Positions 1 to 8,558 of a DNA stretch of 64,000 nt are shown here, piece after piece. Source of the stretch: Miltoncostaea sp963762825 (GTDB lineage Bacteria; Actinomycetota; Thermoleophilia; Miltoncostaeales; Miltoncostaeaceae); contig CAVXLZ010000001.1 in assembly GCA_963762825.1 (NCBI GenBank), forward strand, positions 558,001 through 622,000, given 5' to 3'. Made by a program: the position numbers and the translations under genes. Below the pieces are notes generated by a model that was not told the DNA's origin, searched no databases, and was given only the letters and a program-made list of their open reading frames with translations. Positions within the stretch are counted from its first letter, which is position 1. Every line of letters starts with the position of its first letter.

Positions 1-786
1 GTCTCGGGCTTCAACGTCCAGATCATCAACCAGTCGTCGCACCTGATCTTCTGGCTGACGAACCTGAACGCCTGGTACGGCCGCGCCAACGACGGTCTCT
101 CGTCGCTCTCGCTCTCGGGCGCGCTGACCAAGTACCACGGCTGGAACTACGAGTTCACGATGACGCAGACCGTCCCGCGCCTCATGAGCTTCCCGACCGA
201 GCGCACCGAGAACCTCCTGCGGTTCGAGACGGGCCAGGCCGCCGGCGCCGCAACGCTCGCGGCATCGGCTCTCGACATCGGCAGCATCCTGATCGCCTTC
301 GGCCGCAAGCCGGGTGGCGTGGAGAAGGCCTTCGGCCTCACCCCGAACCTGAAGTTCACCTGGGCGCACGCCTTCGGCTACCCGCTCGAGGACTTCAAGG
401 CCGGCGGCCAGCGCCCCCGGCTCAAGTTCGGCAAGCTCTTCCACAAGGGCGCCTACGGCGTGCCGCTCGATGCGGATCCGGCGGTGGACGAGGCGTTGAA
501 GGCGAAGGGGATGCTCCAGGAGCAGTCTCCGACGAGCGGTCGCGTCGAGGAGATCGATGCCCTCGCCGCCAAGTTCAGCCGCGACCCCGGCGTGGTCTCC
601 TGGCCCGCCAAGGAGGTCAAGCGCCTGATGAACGATGAGGACTGGGACTTCGGTCCGAACATCCGCAAGCGCGCTGAGGACGTGCTCGCGCAGGGCGGTC
701 TCCCCGACTACCCCGAGGAGATGACCGAGACCTTCAAGAAGCTCCTCGAGGAGCACAACATCGACACCACCAAGTACCTGGGCTAG
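1..786 (+). CDS. Nitroreductase-family protein, C-terminal part (truncated by window start)
   Basis: The frame is open from base 1 and ends at TAG 784-786, so the N-terminus lies outside the window. About 261 codons remain. The stretch LLRFETGQAAGAATLAASA resembles the helix of nitroreductase-fold flavoproteins that packs on FMN ('E.G.AAQNL.LAA.ALG'). The later part, a GYP turn followed by a GGQRPRL motif and KLFHKGAYG, resembles the tail of large actinobacterial nitroreductase-like proteins. The last 80 residues are charged and helical with no recognised motif. The family reduces nitro groups or quinones with FMN and NAD(P)H; the substrate here cannot be told. A strong hairpin follows 23 bases after the stop. 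The assignment rests on pattern memory of the C-terminal motif and is moderate. Confidence 0.55.
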   Translation, partial: VSGFNVQIINQSSHLIFWLTNLNAWYGRANDGLSSLSLSGALTKYHGWNYEFTMTQTVPRLMSFPTERTENLLRFETGQAAGAATLAASALDIGSILIAFGRKPGGVEKAFGLTPNLKFTWAHAFGYPLEDFKAGGQRPRLKFGKLFHKGAYGVPLDADPAVDEALKAKGMLQEQSPTSGRVEEIDALAAKFSRDPGVVSWPAKEVKRLMNDEDWDFGPNIRKRAEDVLAQGGLPDYPEEMTETFKKLLEEHNIDTTKYLG

Positions 787-809
787 CACTCCTTCGTACC
801 GCTGGTCCC

Positions 810-847
810 GCGGCCCCCCGACCCTCGCGAGAGGGTCGGGGGGCCGC
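810..847 (+). terminator. Perfect GC-rich hairpin terminator
   Basis: A 17-bp perfect inverted repeat (arms 810-826 and 831-847, loop GCGA) lies just after the stop at 786. It has no T-tract, as is usual for actinobacterial terminators. It separates the nitroreductase-like gene from the lipid kinase gene. Confidence 0.8.
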
Positions 848-863
848 GTTCGTTCCGGGCCCG

Positions 864-869
864 TATCGT
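864..869 (+). promoter_or_regulatory. -10 box TATCGT of a probable leaderless transcript
   Basis: TATCGT fits the actinobacterial -10 consensus TANNNT. Exactly seven bases separate it from the GTG at 877, which places the transcription start on the start codon. The same TANNNT-N7-start spacing occurs in front of several other genes in the window. Confidence 0.5.
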
Positions 870-876
870 GCGTGCG

Positions 877-1857
877 GTGTCCCGCTCGGGCCCTCCATCG
901 CGCCGTGCCCGGGCCGGCGGCGCCCTCGCCCTCGCCGTCGCCGCCGCCCTCGGGGCGGTCGCGATACGCCGACGATGCGCATCGGACGCGCCCACCGTCC
1001 AGCTGGCCGACGTCACCGAGTCATCGGGCCTCGGCCCGGTGGCGCTGGTGGCGAACCCGGGAAGCGGCAGCGCCGGCGGCCTCGACTTCGACGGCGTACG
1101 CGTGCGCGAGCTCGCCGAGGGCGAGGATCTCATCGAGGTTCTGCATTCGCTCGCCGGGCAGGCCGCCGTGGTCGGGATGGCGGGCGGCGACGGATCGGTG
1201 GGATGCGCCGCGCAGGTCGCCTGCGAGCACGACCGGGTCCTCTGGGTGGTGCCGGGAGGAACGCTCAACCACTTCGCACGCGATCTCGGGGTGCGGACGC
1301 CCGAGATCGCCCGGGAGAGCCTCGCGGCCGGGCGGATCGCCCGGGTCGACATGGGCGAGGCCGCGGGGATCGGCTTCGTCAACAACGCCTCCCTCGGGAT
1401 CTACGGAGAGCTCGTGCGGCGGCGGGAGGCGCTCGAGCACCGTATGCCCAAGCGCCTGGCCCTGCTCATCGCCATGGCGCGCACGTTGCGTGGCGCCGAG
1501 CCGATGGGCGTCGAGATCGACGGAGCGCGGCGGCGCGTCTACCTGGTCTTCGTGGGAAACAACTCCTACTCGGGCGCGGGTCTCACAGCGAGGCGATCGC
1601 TGCAGGAGGGCTGTCTGGACGTGCGCGTCCTCTCGGCCGAGGGCCGCCTTCCCCGGATGTCTGCCCTCTGGGCGATCCTCATCTCGCCGGGTGGCGACTC
1701 GCGATGGCTCTCCGGGAGCCTGCGGCCGGATGTCACGGTGCGCCTCGACGCGCCCGCCGAGCTCGCCCACGATGGCGAGGTCCGCGAGGTGTCCGGAGAG
1801 ATCGCCTTCCGCAGCCGCTCACGCTGCCTGCGCGTGCTGGTGCCCGCGCCCGGCTGA
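877..1857 (+). CDS. Diacylglycerol kinase / LCB5-YegS family lipid kinase
   Basis: The DAGK catalytic domain is clear. LVANPGSGS near residue 50 is the first phosphate-binding loop, GGDGS near residue 101 is the nucleotide loop (usual form GGDGT), PGGTLNHFARDL is the next signature, and GFVNNASLGIYGE follows. A hydrophobic N-terminal segment of about 20 residues suggests a membrane anchor. Such enzymes phosphorylate diacylglycerol, sphingosine or other lipid alcohols with ATP at the inner membrane face. I place the start at GTG 877 because a -10 box sits seven bases upstream; GTG 868 in the same frame is the alternative. The gene stands alone between a terminator and a tRNA. The lipid substrate is unknown. 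Confidence 0.85.
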   Translation: MSRSGPPSRRARAGGALALAVAAALGAVAIRRRCASDAPTVQLADVTESSGLGPVALVANPGSGSAGGLDFDGVRVRELAEGEDLIEVLHSLAGQAAVVGMAGGDGSVGCAAQVACEHDRVLWVVPGGTLNHFARDLGVRTPEIARESLAAGRIARVDMGEAAGIGFVNNASLGIYGELVRRREALEHRMPKRLALLIAMARTLRGAEPMGVEIDGARRRVYLVFVGNNSYSGAGLTARRSLQEGCLDVRVLSAEGRLPRMSALWAILISPGGDSRWLSGSLRPDVTVRLDAPAELAHDGEVREVSGEIAFRSRSRCLRVLVPAPG

Positions 1858-1899
1858 CGCCGGACGGCCGCGGCGGGTCCGCTACGGTCTCACGCACGA

Positions 1900-1973
1900 G
1901 CGCCCGTAGCTCAGCTGGATAGAGCAGTGGACTTCTAATCCGCCGGTCGCAGGTTCGAATCCTGCCGGGCGCG
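1900..1973 (+). tRNA. tRNA-Arg (anticodon TCT)
   Basis: A full cloverleaf can be drawn. The acceptor arms GCGCCCG and CGGGCGC pair perfectly, the D-arm is GCTC...GAGC, the anticodon loop is CTTCTAA with anticodon TCT, and the T-loop is TTCGAAT. The 3' CCA is not encoded. A TACGGT -10-like hexamer lies at 1882-1887. Confidence 0.95.
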
Positions 1974-2137
1974 CTCACGGGATCCCTTTCGACGAAGGGG
2001 TTCTCGCCGTTTCGCGGCCGTTCTGGCGAGGCCGCCCGAGCCCTCGGACGACGGCCACCTTCACGCTGGAGGTCTCCGCGAGAATCCGGGGTCCTGCCTC
2101 CTCGCGGGGCGCCGGGGCTTGCGCGGTGAGTGGGCGG
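1974..2137. other. Short intergenic region
   Basis: No gene is seen. A small inverted repeat CCCTT(N6)AAGGG at 1984-1999, just after the tRNA, may help end its transcript. The rest precedes the convergent gene on the minus strand. Confidence 0.4.
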
Positions 2138-2446
2138 TTAGGGGGCCAAGGGGTCGCCATCGGCGCGAAGCCGGGCCAGCACAACCTCCACGTCCATGCC
2201 CATGCTCCTGGCGAGGTAGAGCGGAAAGGCGTCGAGCGGGTAGTTGCCGCTCCTCGGCTCCTTCTGCTCTTGCCAGAAGCGATGGTCGCAGTCGCCCGCG
2301 TGCAGGAAGAAGTGCGGAGTCGCCTGCTCCCAATCGACGAATGCGTAGATCGCCTGGCTCGCATCCGTGATCGGCCGGTCGCATTGGTCACAGACCACCA
2401 CCGGGGGGCGCGCGCCGTCCGCGTTGGGATCGATGACGATGGGCAT
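2138..2446 (-). CDS. Small zinc-ribbon-like hypothetical protein
   Basis: A 102-residue protein starts at ATG 2446 and ends at TAA 2138-2140. It carries VVVCDQCDRPI, a CxxC pair, and a later HAGDCDHRFW segment whose Cys and His could complete a zinc site. The rest (GNYPLDAFPLYLARSM and a charged C-terminus) matches no family I know. No good ribosome-binding site is visible; a TAAGTG element sits about ten bases before the ATG. Codon use is typical of the window. Function is unknown; a small metal-binding or nucleic-acid-binding protein is possible. Confidence 0.6.
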   Translation of the reverse strand: MPIVIDPNADGARPPVVVCDQCDRPITDASQAIYAFVDWEQATPHFFLHAGDCDHRFWQEQKEPRSGNYPLDAFPLYLARSMGMDVEVVLARLRADGDPLAP

Positions 2447-2633
2447 GAGTTCGCACTTACACGGCCGAAGGCTCCCTCCTGCCTCCGAGGGCCCGGGGAG
2501 AGGCTGTGGGAGGAGCTCACCCGACGGACGGGGCTGACGGCTGAGTCCGGCCGGGCCGTTCATCGCGACGGCCGGGTCGCTCGCTGACGACCGATGCCGT
2601 CGCCTGCGCTCCGGTAGTCCTGGTGCCCTATGC

Positions 2634-3047
2634 CTACGGCGCCGGGTGGAGCCGGCATCCGCCGCGCCCCCCGTCGAGCCGGTACGCGAGGCACGCGCCG
2701 GCCGCCGCCGGGATCGCCGAGACGGCGGAGGAGCGCACGCGCAGAGGAGGCGCCAGCCCGCCGGGGTGGGCGACGCAGACACCTGCGTCGAACGCGTCCG
2801 CGGCCGCGCACGTCGCCATCCACCAGCGGGCGTCCTCGCCGCGCAGGAGCGCGCGCAGGGTGCCGAGGCCGAGCAGGGCGTCCCGTGCGCCGAAGGCGGC
2901 CACGAACAGGCGCCCGCCCGGCGCGCGTGCATCCGCGCCGACGAGCACTGCCCCTGCCCTTGCCGGGGCGAGCGCGATTGCGAGGCCGCTCGCGATCCGC
3001 ACTGCAGCGAGCGCTCTGGCGATACGGACGACCGAGGAAGCGGTCAT
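2634..3047 (-). CDS. Small integral membrane protein of unknown function
   Basis: The 137-residue product starts MTASSVVRIARAL at ATG 3047. It has about four hydrophobic stretches with short polar links, including GARDALLGLGTLRALLRGED and an AAADAFDAGVCVAH segment. That layout resembles the DUF4267/DoxX-like group of four-helix membrane proteins, a weak likeness only. An in-frame ATG 60 bases further upstream would overlap the neighbouring OsmC gene and add a polar leader, so I prefer the inner start. It runs in the same direction as the OsmC gene and may be co-transcribed with it. Confidence 0.55.
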   Translation of the reverse strand: MTASSVVRIARALAAVRIASGLAIALAPARAGAVLVGADARAPGGRLFVAAFGARDALLGLGTLRALLRGEDARWWMATCAAADAFDAGVCVAHPGGLAPPLRVRSSAVSAIPAAAGACLAYRLDGGRGGCRLHPAP

Positions 3048-3078
3048 CCACTGGGGCCCGGCCGCGAGGTGGCGAGCG

Positions 3079-3558
3079 TCACGGGGTCCGGCGCACCTCG
3101 AGCACATGCTGCACCGGGACGGGGTTGGCGACGATGTCGAGCACCGGGCAGTGGGCGTTGACCGCGGCCATCAGCTCCCGGTATCGCTCCTCGGTCTCCG
3201 GCCCGACCACGATCACGCGGTGGCGGACCGCGCCGAGCCCGGGGCGCACGCCCTCGCGCAGGCCGAGTAGCCCGGCGATGTCGATGTCCCCGTCGGTCTC
3301 GAACCTGACCTCGTCGAGCTCGATCCCCATCAGGCCCGCCCAGATCCTGTAGGTGATCGCCTGGCAGGTCCCGAGGGCCGCGAGCACCAGCTCGACCGGG
3401 TTCGGGCCGGTGTCGGTGCCCCCGAGGGCGGCCGGCTCGTCGATCGCGAGTCCGTGCTGGCGGATCTCCGCGCGGCACGCGACGCCGTCGCAGTTCGCAC
3501 CCTGCGCGCCGAGCACCAGCTGCCCGTTGGCCGGGTCATCCTTGACGTCCTGGATCAC
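3079..3558 (-). CDS. OsmC/Ohr-family protein
   Basis: This matches the OsmC fold: GGTDTGPNPVELVLAALGTC carries the first redox cysteine on the central helix, and NAHCPVLDIV carries the second. The family reduces organic hydroperoxides with thiol or lipoyl-dependent partners. The longest clean frame starts at GTG 3558 (VIQDVKDDPANG). Just upstream in another frame, ATG 3595 opens a peptide MSTEIQSPATG that runs into this protein if one C near 3562-3565 is removed. The true N-terminus may therefore lie at 3595 with a one-base indel between. The protein is complete from the DP.G motif onwards, about 159 residues. Confidence 0.8.
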   Translation of the reverse strand: MIQDVKDDPANGQLVLGAQGANCDGVACRAEIRQHGLAIDEPAALGGTDTGPNPVELVLAALGTCQAITYRIWAGLMGIELDEVRFETDGDIDIAGLLGLREGVRPGLGAVRHRVIVVGPETEERYRELMAAVNAHCPVLDIVANPVPVQHVLEVRRTP

Positions 3559-3595
3559 ATCGGCCAGTGGCCGGGGACTGGATCTCCGTGCTCAT

Positions 3596-3835
3596 CGCGA
3601 ACCCCCTGGGGTGGGACATGGGAGTCGAGCTTCTCCTCCGGGGCCGAGGCGGCCATCCGTGGTTCATCGTCCCTCGGTTCGGCTTTCCACGGGCCCACTC
3701 GGCAGTGCTCGGACGCAGCCGAAGCTCCCTTGATCGGCGTTTCTGGCGTTCTGGGCCCGTCCTCGGCACGGGAATGGTCAAGACACGTCATCTCCCGGAA
3801 CCCGGTGCGGGAGCATCCTCGACGCCGTGCCCCCG
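3596..3835. other. Intergenic region, divergent
   Basis: About 240 bases between the OsmC gene (minus strand) and the small membrane protein (plus strand). I see no ORF with sensible codon use, no RNA gene and no clear promoter. Confidence 0.35.
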
Positions 3836-3997
3836 ATGACGACCCTCTCCCGTCCCCGCCCGCCGGTGGTGGAGGATGCGCCGCTCCAGGTCCCGGTCGA
3901 GACCCCGTGGGGGGTGATCCTGTTCAGGATCGCCGTGATCGTCTCGTGCCTGACCTTCTGGGTCGGCGTCGGGGTCGTCGTCGCGATGCTGATCTGA
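3836..3997 (+). CDS. Small single-pass membrane protein (53 aa)
   Basis: ATG 3836 to TGA 3995-3997 encodes 53 residues: a proline-rich polar N-terminus followed, from about residue 25 (TPWGVILFRIAVIVSC), by one continuous hydrophobic helix to the end. This suggests an N-in or tail-anchored membrane peptide. No Shine-Dalgarno sequence is obvious. It lies in the gap between the OsmC gene and the MFS gene. Codon third positions are nearly all C or G as in real genes here. No family is recognised. Confidence 0.4.
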   Translation: MTTLSRPRPPVVEDAPLQVPVETPWGVILFRIAVIVSCLTFWVGVGVVVAMLI

Positions 3998-4115
3998 GGC
4001 ACCGGTCTCGCGGCGGTAGCGTTACGCGCCGGTAGGCGGGCCACGCCCTACCGGCGCGCGCCGCACGACTCCGGGGTCCCCGCGCGCTCGCCACCACGTC
4101 GTCGGGGTCCTCGCC

Positions 4116-5321
4116 ATGAGCAGCAGTCGATCCGATCGTTGACGCCCGGGGCTCACCGTGGCGGCGGGCTTCCTGCTGGCGGCCTCCAGCGGCTTCGGCC
4201 CTTCGACGTTCGCCGGCGTCGCCTCGGAGACGGCCCGGGCCTACGGGGTGGGCCTCGCGATCGTCGGCATCTTCATCGCAGTGCTCATGGTCACCCATGT
4301 CGCGGTCCAGATCCCGGGAGGGGTCCTCACCGACCGCATGGGCCCGCGGACGGCGGGGATCATCGGCCTGCTGTTCGTCGCCGTGGGCAGCCTGCTCGCG
4401 CTGATCGCCCCGGAGCCGGCGGTCGTCATCGTGGCCCGGCTCGTCAGCGGGATCGGCACGGGCATCAGCTTCATCGCGGGCATCGGGCTCGTGCGCGAAT
4501 CGACCGACGACGCCTTCGCGCAAGGCCTCTACGGGGGCGTCTCGCTGGCCTTCGCGGGCCTGGCCGTCGTCAGCGTGCCGCAGATCTACGGGCCACTGGG
4601 CTGGCGAGCGCCCTTCTGGGCGACGCTCGTCGTCGCGGTCGTCGGGCTGGTGGCGGTGGCCGCGTCCGGCTCTCGTGCCGCGGCACCGGGTCGGTCCGAG
4701 CGCCTGCACGTGGAGGCGCGCGCGGCCGCGGGCGCCCACGCGGGCGGCGCAGTGGATCGGGGACTGCGCCGCACGGCGACCCTCTACTCGTTCTCCTACG
4801 GCGTCAGCTTCGTGGTCGCCGCCTGGACGACCGAGCTGCTCGAGCGGACCGCCGGGTTCAGCGCGAAGCTCGCCGCCGCCGTCGCCGCCATGGTTCTCGC
4901 TCTCGGCATCGTCTCGCGCCCGCTCGGAGGGTTCATCCTTCGCCGCCACCCCGGGCAGATGCGCGCGGCGGTCGCCGGCTCGCTGATCCTCGGCGCCTTC
5001 GGAACGGGGGCGCTGATGGTGGGCGATCCGGCGTGGCTGGCCGCGCTCGGCGGGCTCGCGGTCGGGTTGGCGGCCGGAATCCCCTTCGCCGCGGCGTTCA
5101 CCGGGGCGGCGCTCACCCGGCCTGACGCGCCCGCCCGCGCGGCGGGACTGGTCAACGCCGCGGGCAACTCGATGGTGCTGGTGGGGACGCCGCTCGTGGG
5201 CCTGACCTTCGCGCTGCCGGGCGAGGGCCGCCTCGGCTTCGGGGCGCTCCTCGGGCTGTGGCTGGTGGCGGTGGCGTTCCTTCCCGGTCCACGGGGACTC
5301 GGGGTGGCGGAGCACGGTTGA
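4116..5321 (+). CDS. MFS transporter with an in-frame TGA near the N-terminus
   Basis: From 4158 (GTG) the frame encodes 387 residues with about 12 hydrophobic helices and a clear MFS motif A, GGVLTDRMGPRTAG, between helices 2 and 3. The same frame reaches back to ATG 4116: MSSSRSDR, then TGA at 4140-4142, then RPGLTVAAGFLLAA. Eight plausible N-terminal residues are thus cut off by a stop where a TGG Trp would read naturally. Either translation restarts at GTG 4158, or the stop is a sequence error, a recent mutation or a read-through codon. The substrate is unknown; many glycines and few charged residues in the helices fit a small-molecule or anion exporter. No partner genes are adjacent. Confidence 0.75.
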
Positions 5322-5482
5322 GCGGCCCCGGCCGGCCGACGGCGCCGATCCGGATCGTGGCGCGTCCCGTTTCCGCGCACCCGCTTACGCAAGGGGTGCC
5401 CGGATGGTAGAAACATCCCCCGCGTCGCAACCACGACGCGCTCCGTCCCGCGGAAGTGCCCACCGTACGCTTGGAGAGCTTC

Positions 5483-8251
5483 GTGAGCCCCATCGGCCGT
5501 CCCCGCCGTCGCATCGTCCCTCGGTCGAACATGATCAGCGCGTTGGTCTGCGCTCTGGCGGTCCTCGGCTTCGCATCCGTCGCCGGTGCCGCAGAGCCCC
5601 CGAACCAGAACGACCCCTGCTCCACCGCCGGTCGCAACACGTGCGGCACGACCGGGGTGGGCTCGTATGAGCGCTACCGGTACGGAATCCGGTGGTTCGG
5701 CGACTACCGCGGCGCCGTGTCCGGGGCAGGCCCGACGTTCTGCATCGACCTTCGCTTCTGGTACCCCCAGAAGAGCTACAAGTTCAAGGAGGTCTCGTCG
5801 GGGGGGCTGAAGAACCGCGCGGGCCGGGGCGTGTCGCAGGAGAAGCAGCGCCGCATGGCCTACGCCCTGTGGACCTACGGCCGCAGTTCGAACCCGAACA
5901 GGCAGGCCGCGGTGATGCTCTACGTGCACTCGCTGATGGGCGACGGCGCTCCGGGTGAGGTGGATCCGTCGGCCGTCGGCCCCGCGGTGAAGTCGCTCTT
6001 CGGCAAGATCGCACGCGAGAGCGCGCGCCTGCACGGTCCGTACCGCATCGACGCGAGGATCCCCGGCGGTCTGAAGGTCGGCAAGAGGGCGAGCGGCACC
6101 GTCCGGATCGTGGCGGCGTCGGGTGCTCCGGTGCCCCGCGTCGTGGTGTCGCTGAAGACCAAGGGCGCGACCGGCGTGCCCGCCCGCGTGCGCACCAACG
6201 CGAAGGGTGTCGCGCGGATCAACTTCACGCCGAACGCGGCCAGCGGGGTGAGCATCGAGGCCCGCAGCGCGGCGATCGCGTCGACTCTGCCGCGGATCTT
6301 CACCCCCACCACGAGGGCGGCCGCGCGCAACGGGCAGCGGCTGGCGGCCGCGGCGAGCCAGCGGATCTCCGCCACCGCCACCCAGCTCTCGTCCAAGGCG
6401 ACCGTGTCGATCACCACCGCCGCGTTCCCCGAGAAGGTCCTCGTGGGCCAGGCCAACCGCGACAAGGTGCGGATCACTGGCCTGCCGTCGGGTCGGCGCA
6501 CGACCATCACCGCGCTCATCCACGGCCCGTTCCGCACCAAGGCCGCCATCCGGTGCGACGCCGAGCCGGCGTCGCGTGCTGATTTCGTGGCCACCAAGTC
6601 CGGCACGATCGGGACCCCGGTCGCGCGCATGACCAAGCCCGGCTGGTACACGTACCAGCTCGTGATCGCCGGAGACAAGGATTTCTCCCCGGTGACGACC
6701 CCGTGCGGCGTCCCGGCCGAGACCTTCCTCGTGCAACGCCAGCCCAAGGTCACCACCACCGTCAGTGCCCAGATCACCCGTCCCGGCACCCCGATCACCG
6801 ACACGGTGCTCGTGGAGGGCCTGGCCGATGAGCGCGCCACGGTGAAGGCATCGCTGTTCGGGCCCTTCGCCAGCCGCGAGGCGATCCGTTGTGACACCAC
6901 GCCCATCTGGACCGGGACCATCGACGCCCAGGGCGACGGCACGTACCTGACCGAGCCCTTCACCCTGACGGTCGGCGGCTACTACACCTACCGGGAGAGC
7001 ATCGAGGCCTCGGACTTCGTCCGCGCCTACGAGACCCCGTGCGGCGAGGCAGCCGAGACCACGATCGTCATGGGCACGCCGGCGATCACGACCGTGGTCA
7101 GCGCCCAGCAGACGACCCCGGGCAGCGAGATCAGCGATACCGCCCGCGTGTCGGGCCTCGGCGCCCTCGCGGCCACCGTCAACGTCGAGCTGTGGGGGCC
7201 GTTCCCCAACCGCGGGGCGATCTCGTGCGTCGGAACCCCGTACTGGACCGGCACCTTCCCGGCCAACGGCGACGGCTCGTACACGACCGCGCCGGTCAAG
7301 CTCGACCGCGCCGGCTTCTACACGTACCGGGAGTCGATCCTCGCGACCGAGGCCTTCGACGGGGTCCAGACGGCGTGCGGCGAGGCGGCCGAGACCACGA
7401 TCGCCCTCGCCCAGCCGAAGGTGACGACGCTCGTTTCGAGGGAGGTCGTCCGCGCGGGGAGCAGGATCTCCGACAAGATCAGGGTCACCGGCCTCGGAAA
7501 GACGCCGGTCAACATCGATGTGGAGCTCTTCGGCCCGTTTCCGACGCGGTCCGCGATGCGGTGCACCGGCACCCCCTTCTGGAAGGGGACCGTGCGCGCG
7601 AGGGGCGACGGCAGGCTCCGCTCGCAAAGCGTCGCGATCGACAAGGTCGGCTTCTACACCTACCGCGAGACCATCGCCGGCTCTGACGTGGTGACCAAGA
7701 CCGAGACCGAGTGCGGTCTCACCGAGGAGACCTCGCTCGCCGCTCCGGCGATCAACACCGGGCGCGGAGACGCGAAGGCCGGAAACGCGCGCTTCGAGAA
7801 GCCGAAGGCGCGGCCCACCCGGATCCGGCTCGGCCGGCTCGGGATCAACGCTCCGGTGGCTGCGGTCGGGATCGATCTGGCCAAGGGCGAGCTCGACGTG
7901 CCGGTCAACATCCGCCGCACCGGGTGGTGGCGCGACGGCGCGGCTCCCGGGGCGAGCAGGGGATCGCTCCTCATCGGCGGGCACGTGGACAGCGCTCGCG
8001 CCGGTGAGGGTGCCTTCTTCAAGCTCCGCAACGCAACCTCACGCGATCGCATCCAGGTGGTCAGCTCGGACGGGCGCACCCGCACGTATCGCGTGACCTC
8101 GGTGCGCCGCATGCTGAAGGCGAGGCTGCCGACCAACGTCTACTCGTTGAGGGGGAGGGCGCGGCTCGTGCTCGTGACCTGCGGAGGATCCTTCGACGTT
8201 GCGGGGGGCCGCTACAGGGACAATATCGTGGTGACCGCCGTCCCCGTGTGA
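5483..8251 (+). CDS. Secreted repeat protein with a C-terminal class F sortase domain
   Basis: I chose GTG 5483 because GGAGAG stands eight bases upstream and the result is a classic signal peptide ending ...GFASVAGA-AEP; GTG 5456 is the in-frame alternative. The 922-residue protein has, in order: a mature N-terminal domain with FCIDLRFWYP (Cys-Ile-Asp resembles the thioester-domain signature), an Ig-like segment around residues 195-275, one diverged repeat (about 305-420), and three close repeats starting at residues 422, 534 and 646, exactly 112 residues apart. Each of these carries GPF, a conserved Cys pair, a W.GT segment, GDG and a YTYRE motif. From about residue 780 there is a class F sortase with His834 (GGHVDS), Cys900 (VTCGG) and Arg912 (YRDN). 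Sortases cleave and transfer surface proteins to the wall; here enzyme and repeat stalk are one polypeptide. Confidence 0.85.
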   Translation: MSPIGRPRRRIVPRSNMISALVCALAVLGFASVAGAAEPPNQNDPCSTAGRNTCGTTGVGSYERYRYGIRWFGDYRGAVSGAGPTFCIDLRFWYPQKSYKFKEVSSGGLKNRAGRGVSQEKQRRMAYALWTYGRSSNPNRQAAVMLYVHSLMGDGAPGEVDPSAVGPAVKSLFGKIARESARLHGPYRIDARIPGGLKVGKRASGTVRIVAASGAPVPRVVVSLKTKGATGVPARVRTNAKGVARINFTPNAASGVSIEARSAAIASTLPRIFTPTTRAAARNGQRLAAAASQRISATATQLSSKATVSITTAAFPEKVLVGQANRDKVRITGLPSGRRTTITALIHGPFRTKAAIRCDAEPASRADFVATKSGTIGTPVARMTKPGWYTYQLVIAGDKDFSPVTTPCGVPAETFLVQRQPKVTTTVSAQITRPGTPITDTVLVEGLADERATVKASLFGPFASREAIRCDTTPIWTGTIDAQGDGTYLTEPFTLTVGGYYTYRESIEASDFVRAYETPCGEAAETTIVMGTPAITTVVSAQQTTPGSEISDTARVSGLGALAATVNVELWGPFPNRGAISCVGTPYWTGTFPANGDGSYTTAPVKLDRAGFYTYRESILATEAFDGVQTACGEAAETTIALAQPKVTTLVSREVVRAGSRISDKIRVTGLGKTPVNIDVELFGPFPTRSAMRCTGTPFWKGTVRARGDGRLRSQSVAIDKVGFYTYRETIAGSDVVTKTETECGLTEETSLAAPAINTGRGDAKAGNARFEKPKARPTRIRLGRLGINAPVAAVGIDLAKGELDVPVNIRRTGWWRDGAAPGASRGSLLIGGHVDSARAGEGAFFKLRNATSRDRIQVVSSDGRTRTYRVTSVRRMLKARLPTNVYSLRGRARLVLVTCGGSFDVAGGRYRDNIVVTAVPV

Positions 8252-8558
8252 CCCTGCGCGGGATCGCAGCTGAGAGGCGCCTTTACCGGATCAGGATGGC
8301 GGAGCCTCCGTCGTGATCGGTCTTCTCGGTGCGGTCCTGCGTGGCGGGGCGCGTCGTTCTCATCCGGAGGTCCGGCTTCACTGACGGGCTGCGACGTCGT
8401 TCACAGCGCATCGGAAGGGCACTCACCCGCGGGCGGCGACACCCCCTCGTATCCGGGCACGGCGCCCGAAGCGAGACACTAGGCTGACCGGAGTCGTGCG
8501 GGCGGGCGCGCTGGGCGCGGCATCATGACGGGTCTTCGGGTCGGACGGCGAGGCGGCA
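8252..8558 (+). other. 307-base intergenic region with one probable promoter
   Basis: No coding region is convincing. A TAGGCT -10 box at 8480-8485 lies inside GACACTAGGCT, almost the same string as upstream of the OsmC gene at 23400. Transcription would start near 8492, giving a leader of about 67 bases before the flavoprotein gene. Nothing else is recognised. Confidence 0.45.

Noticed and set aside
5384..5432. A -35/-10 pair upstream of the sortase gene (TTACGC ... TAGAAA)
   Set aside because: Spacing is too long and both hexamers are poor; the promoter of this gene remains unidentified.
4796..7984. A 1062-codon open frame on the minus strand opposite the MFS and sortase genes
   Set aside because: It is antisense to two well-supported genes and has the Arg/Gly/Asp-rich repetitive composition typical of shadow frames in GC-rich DNA.
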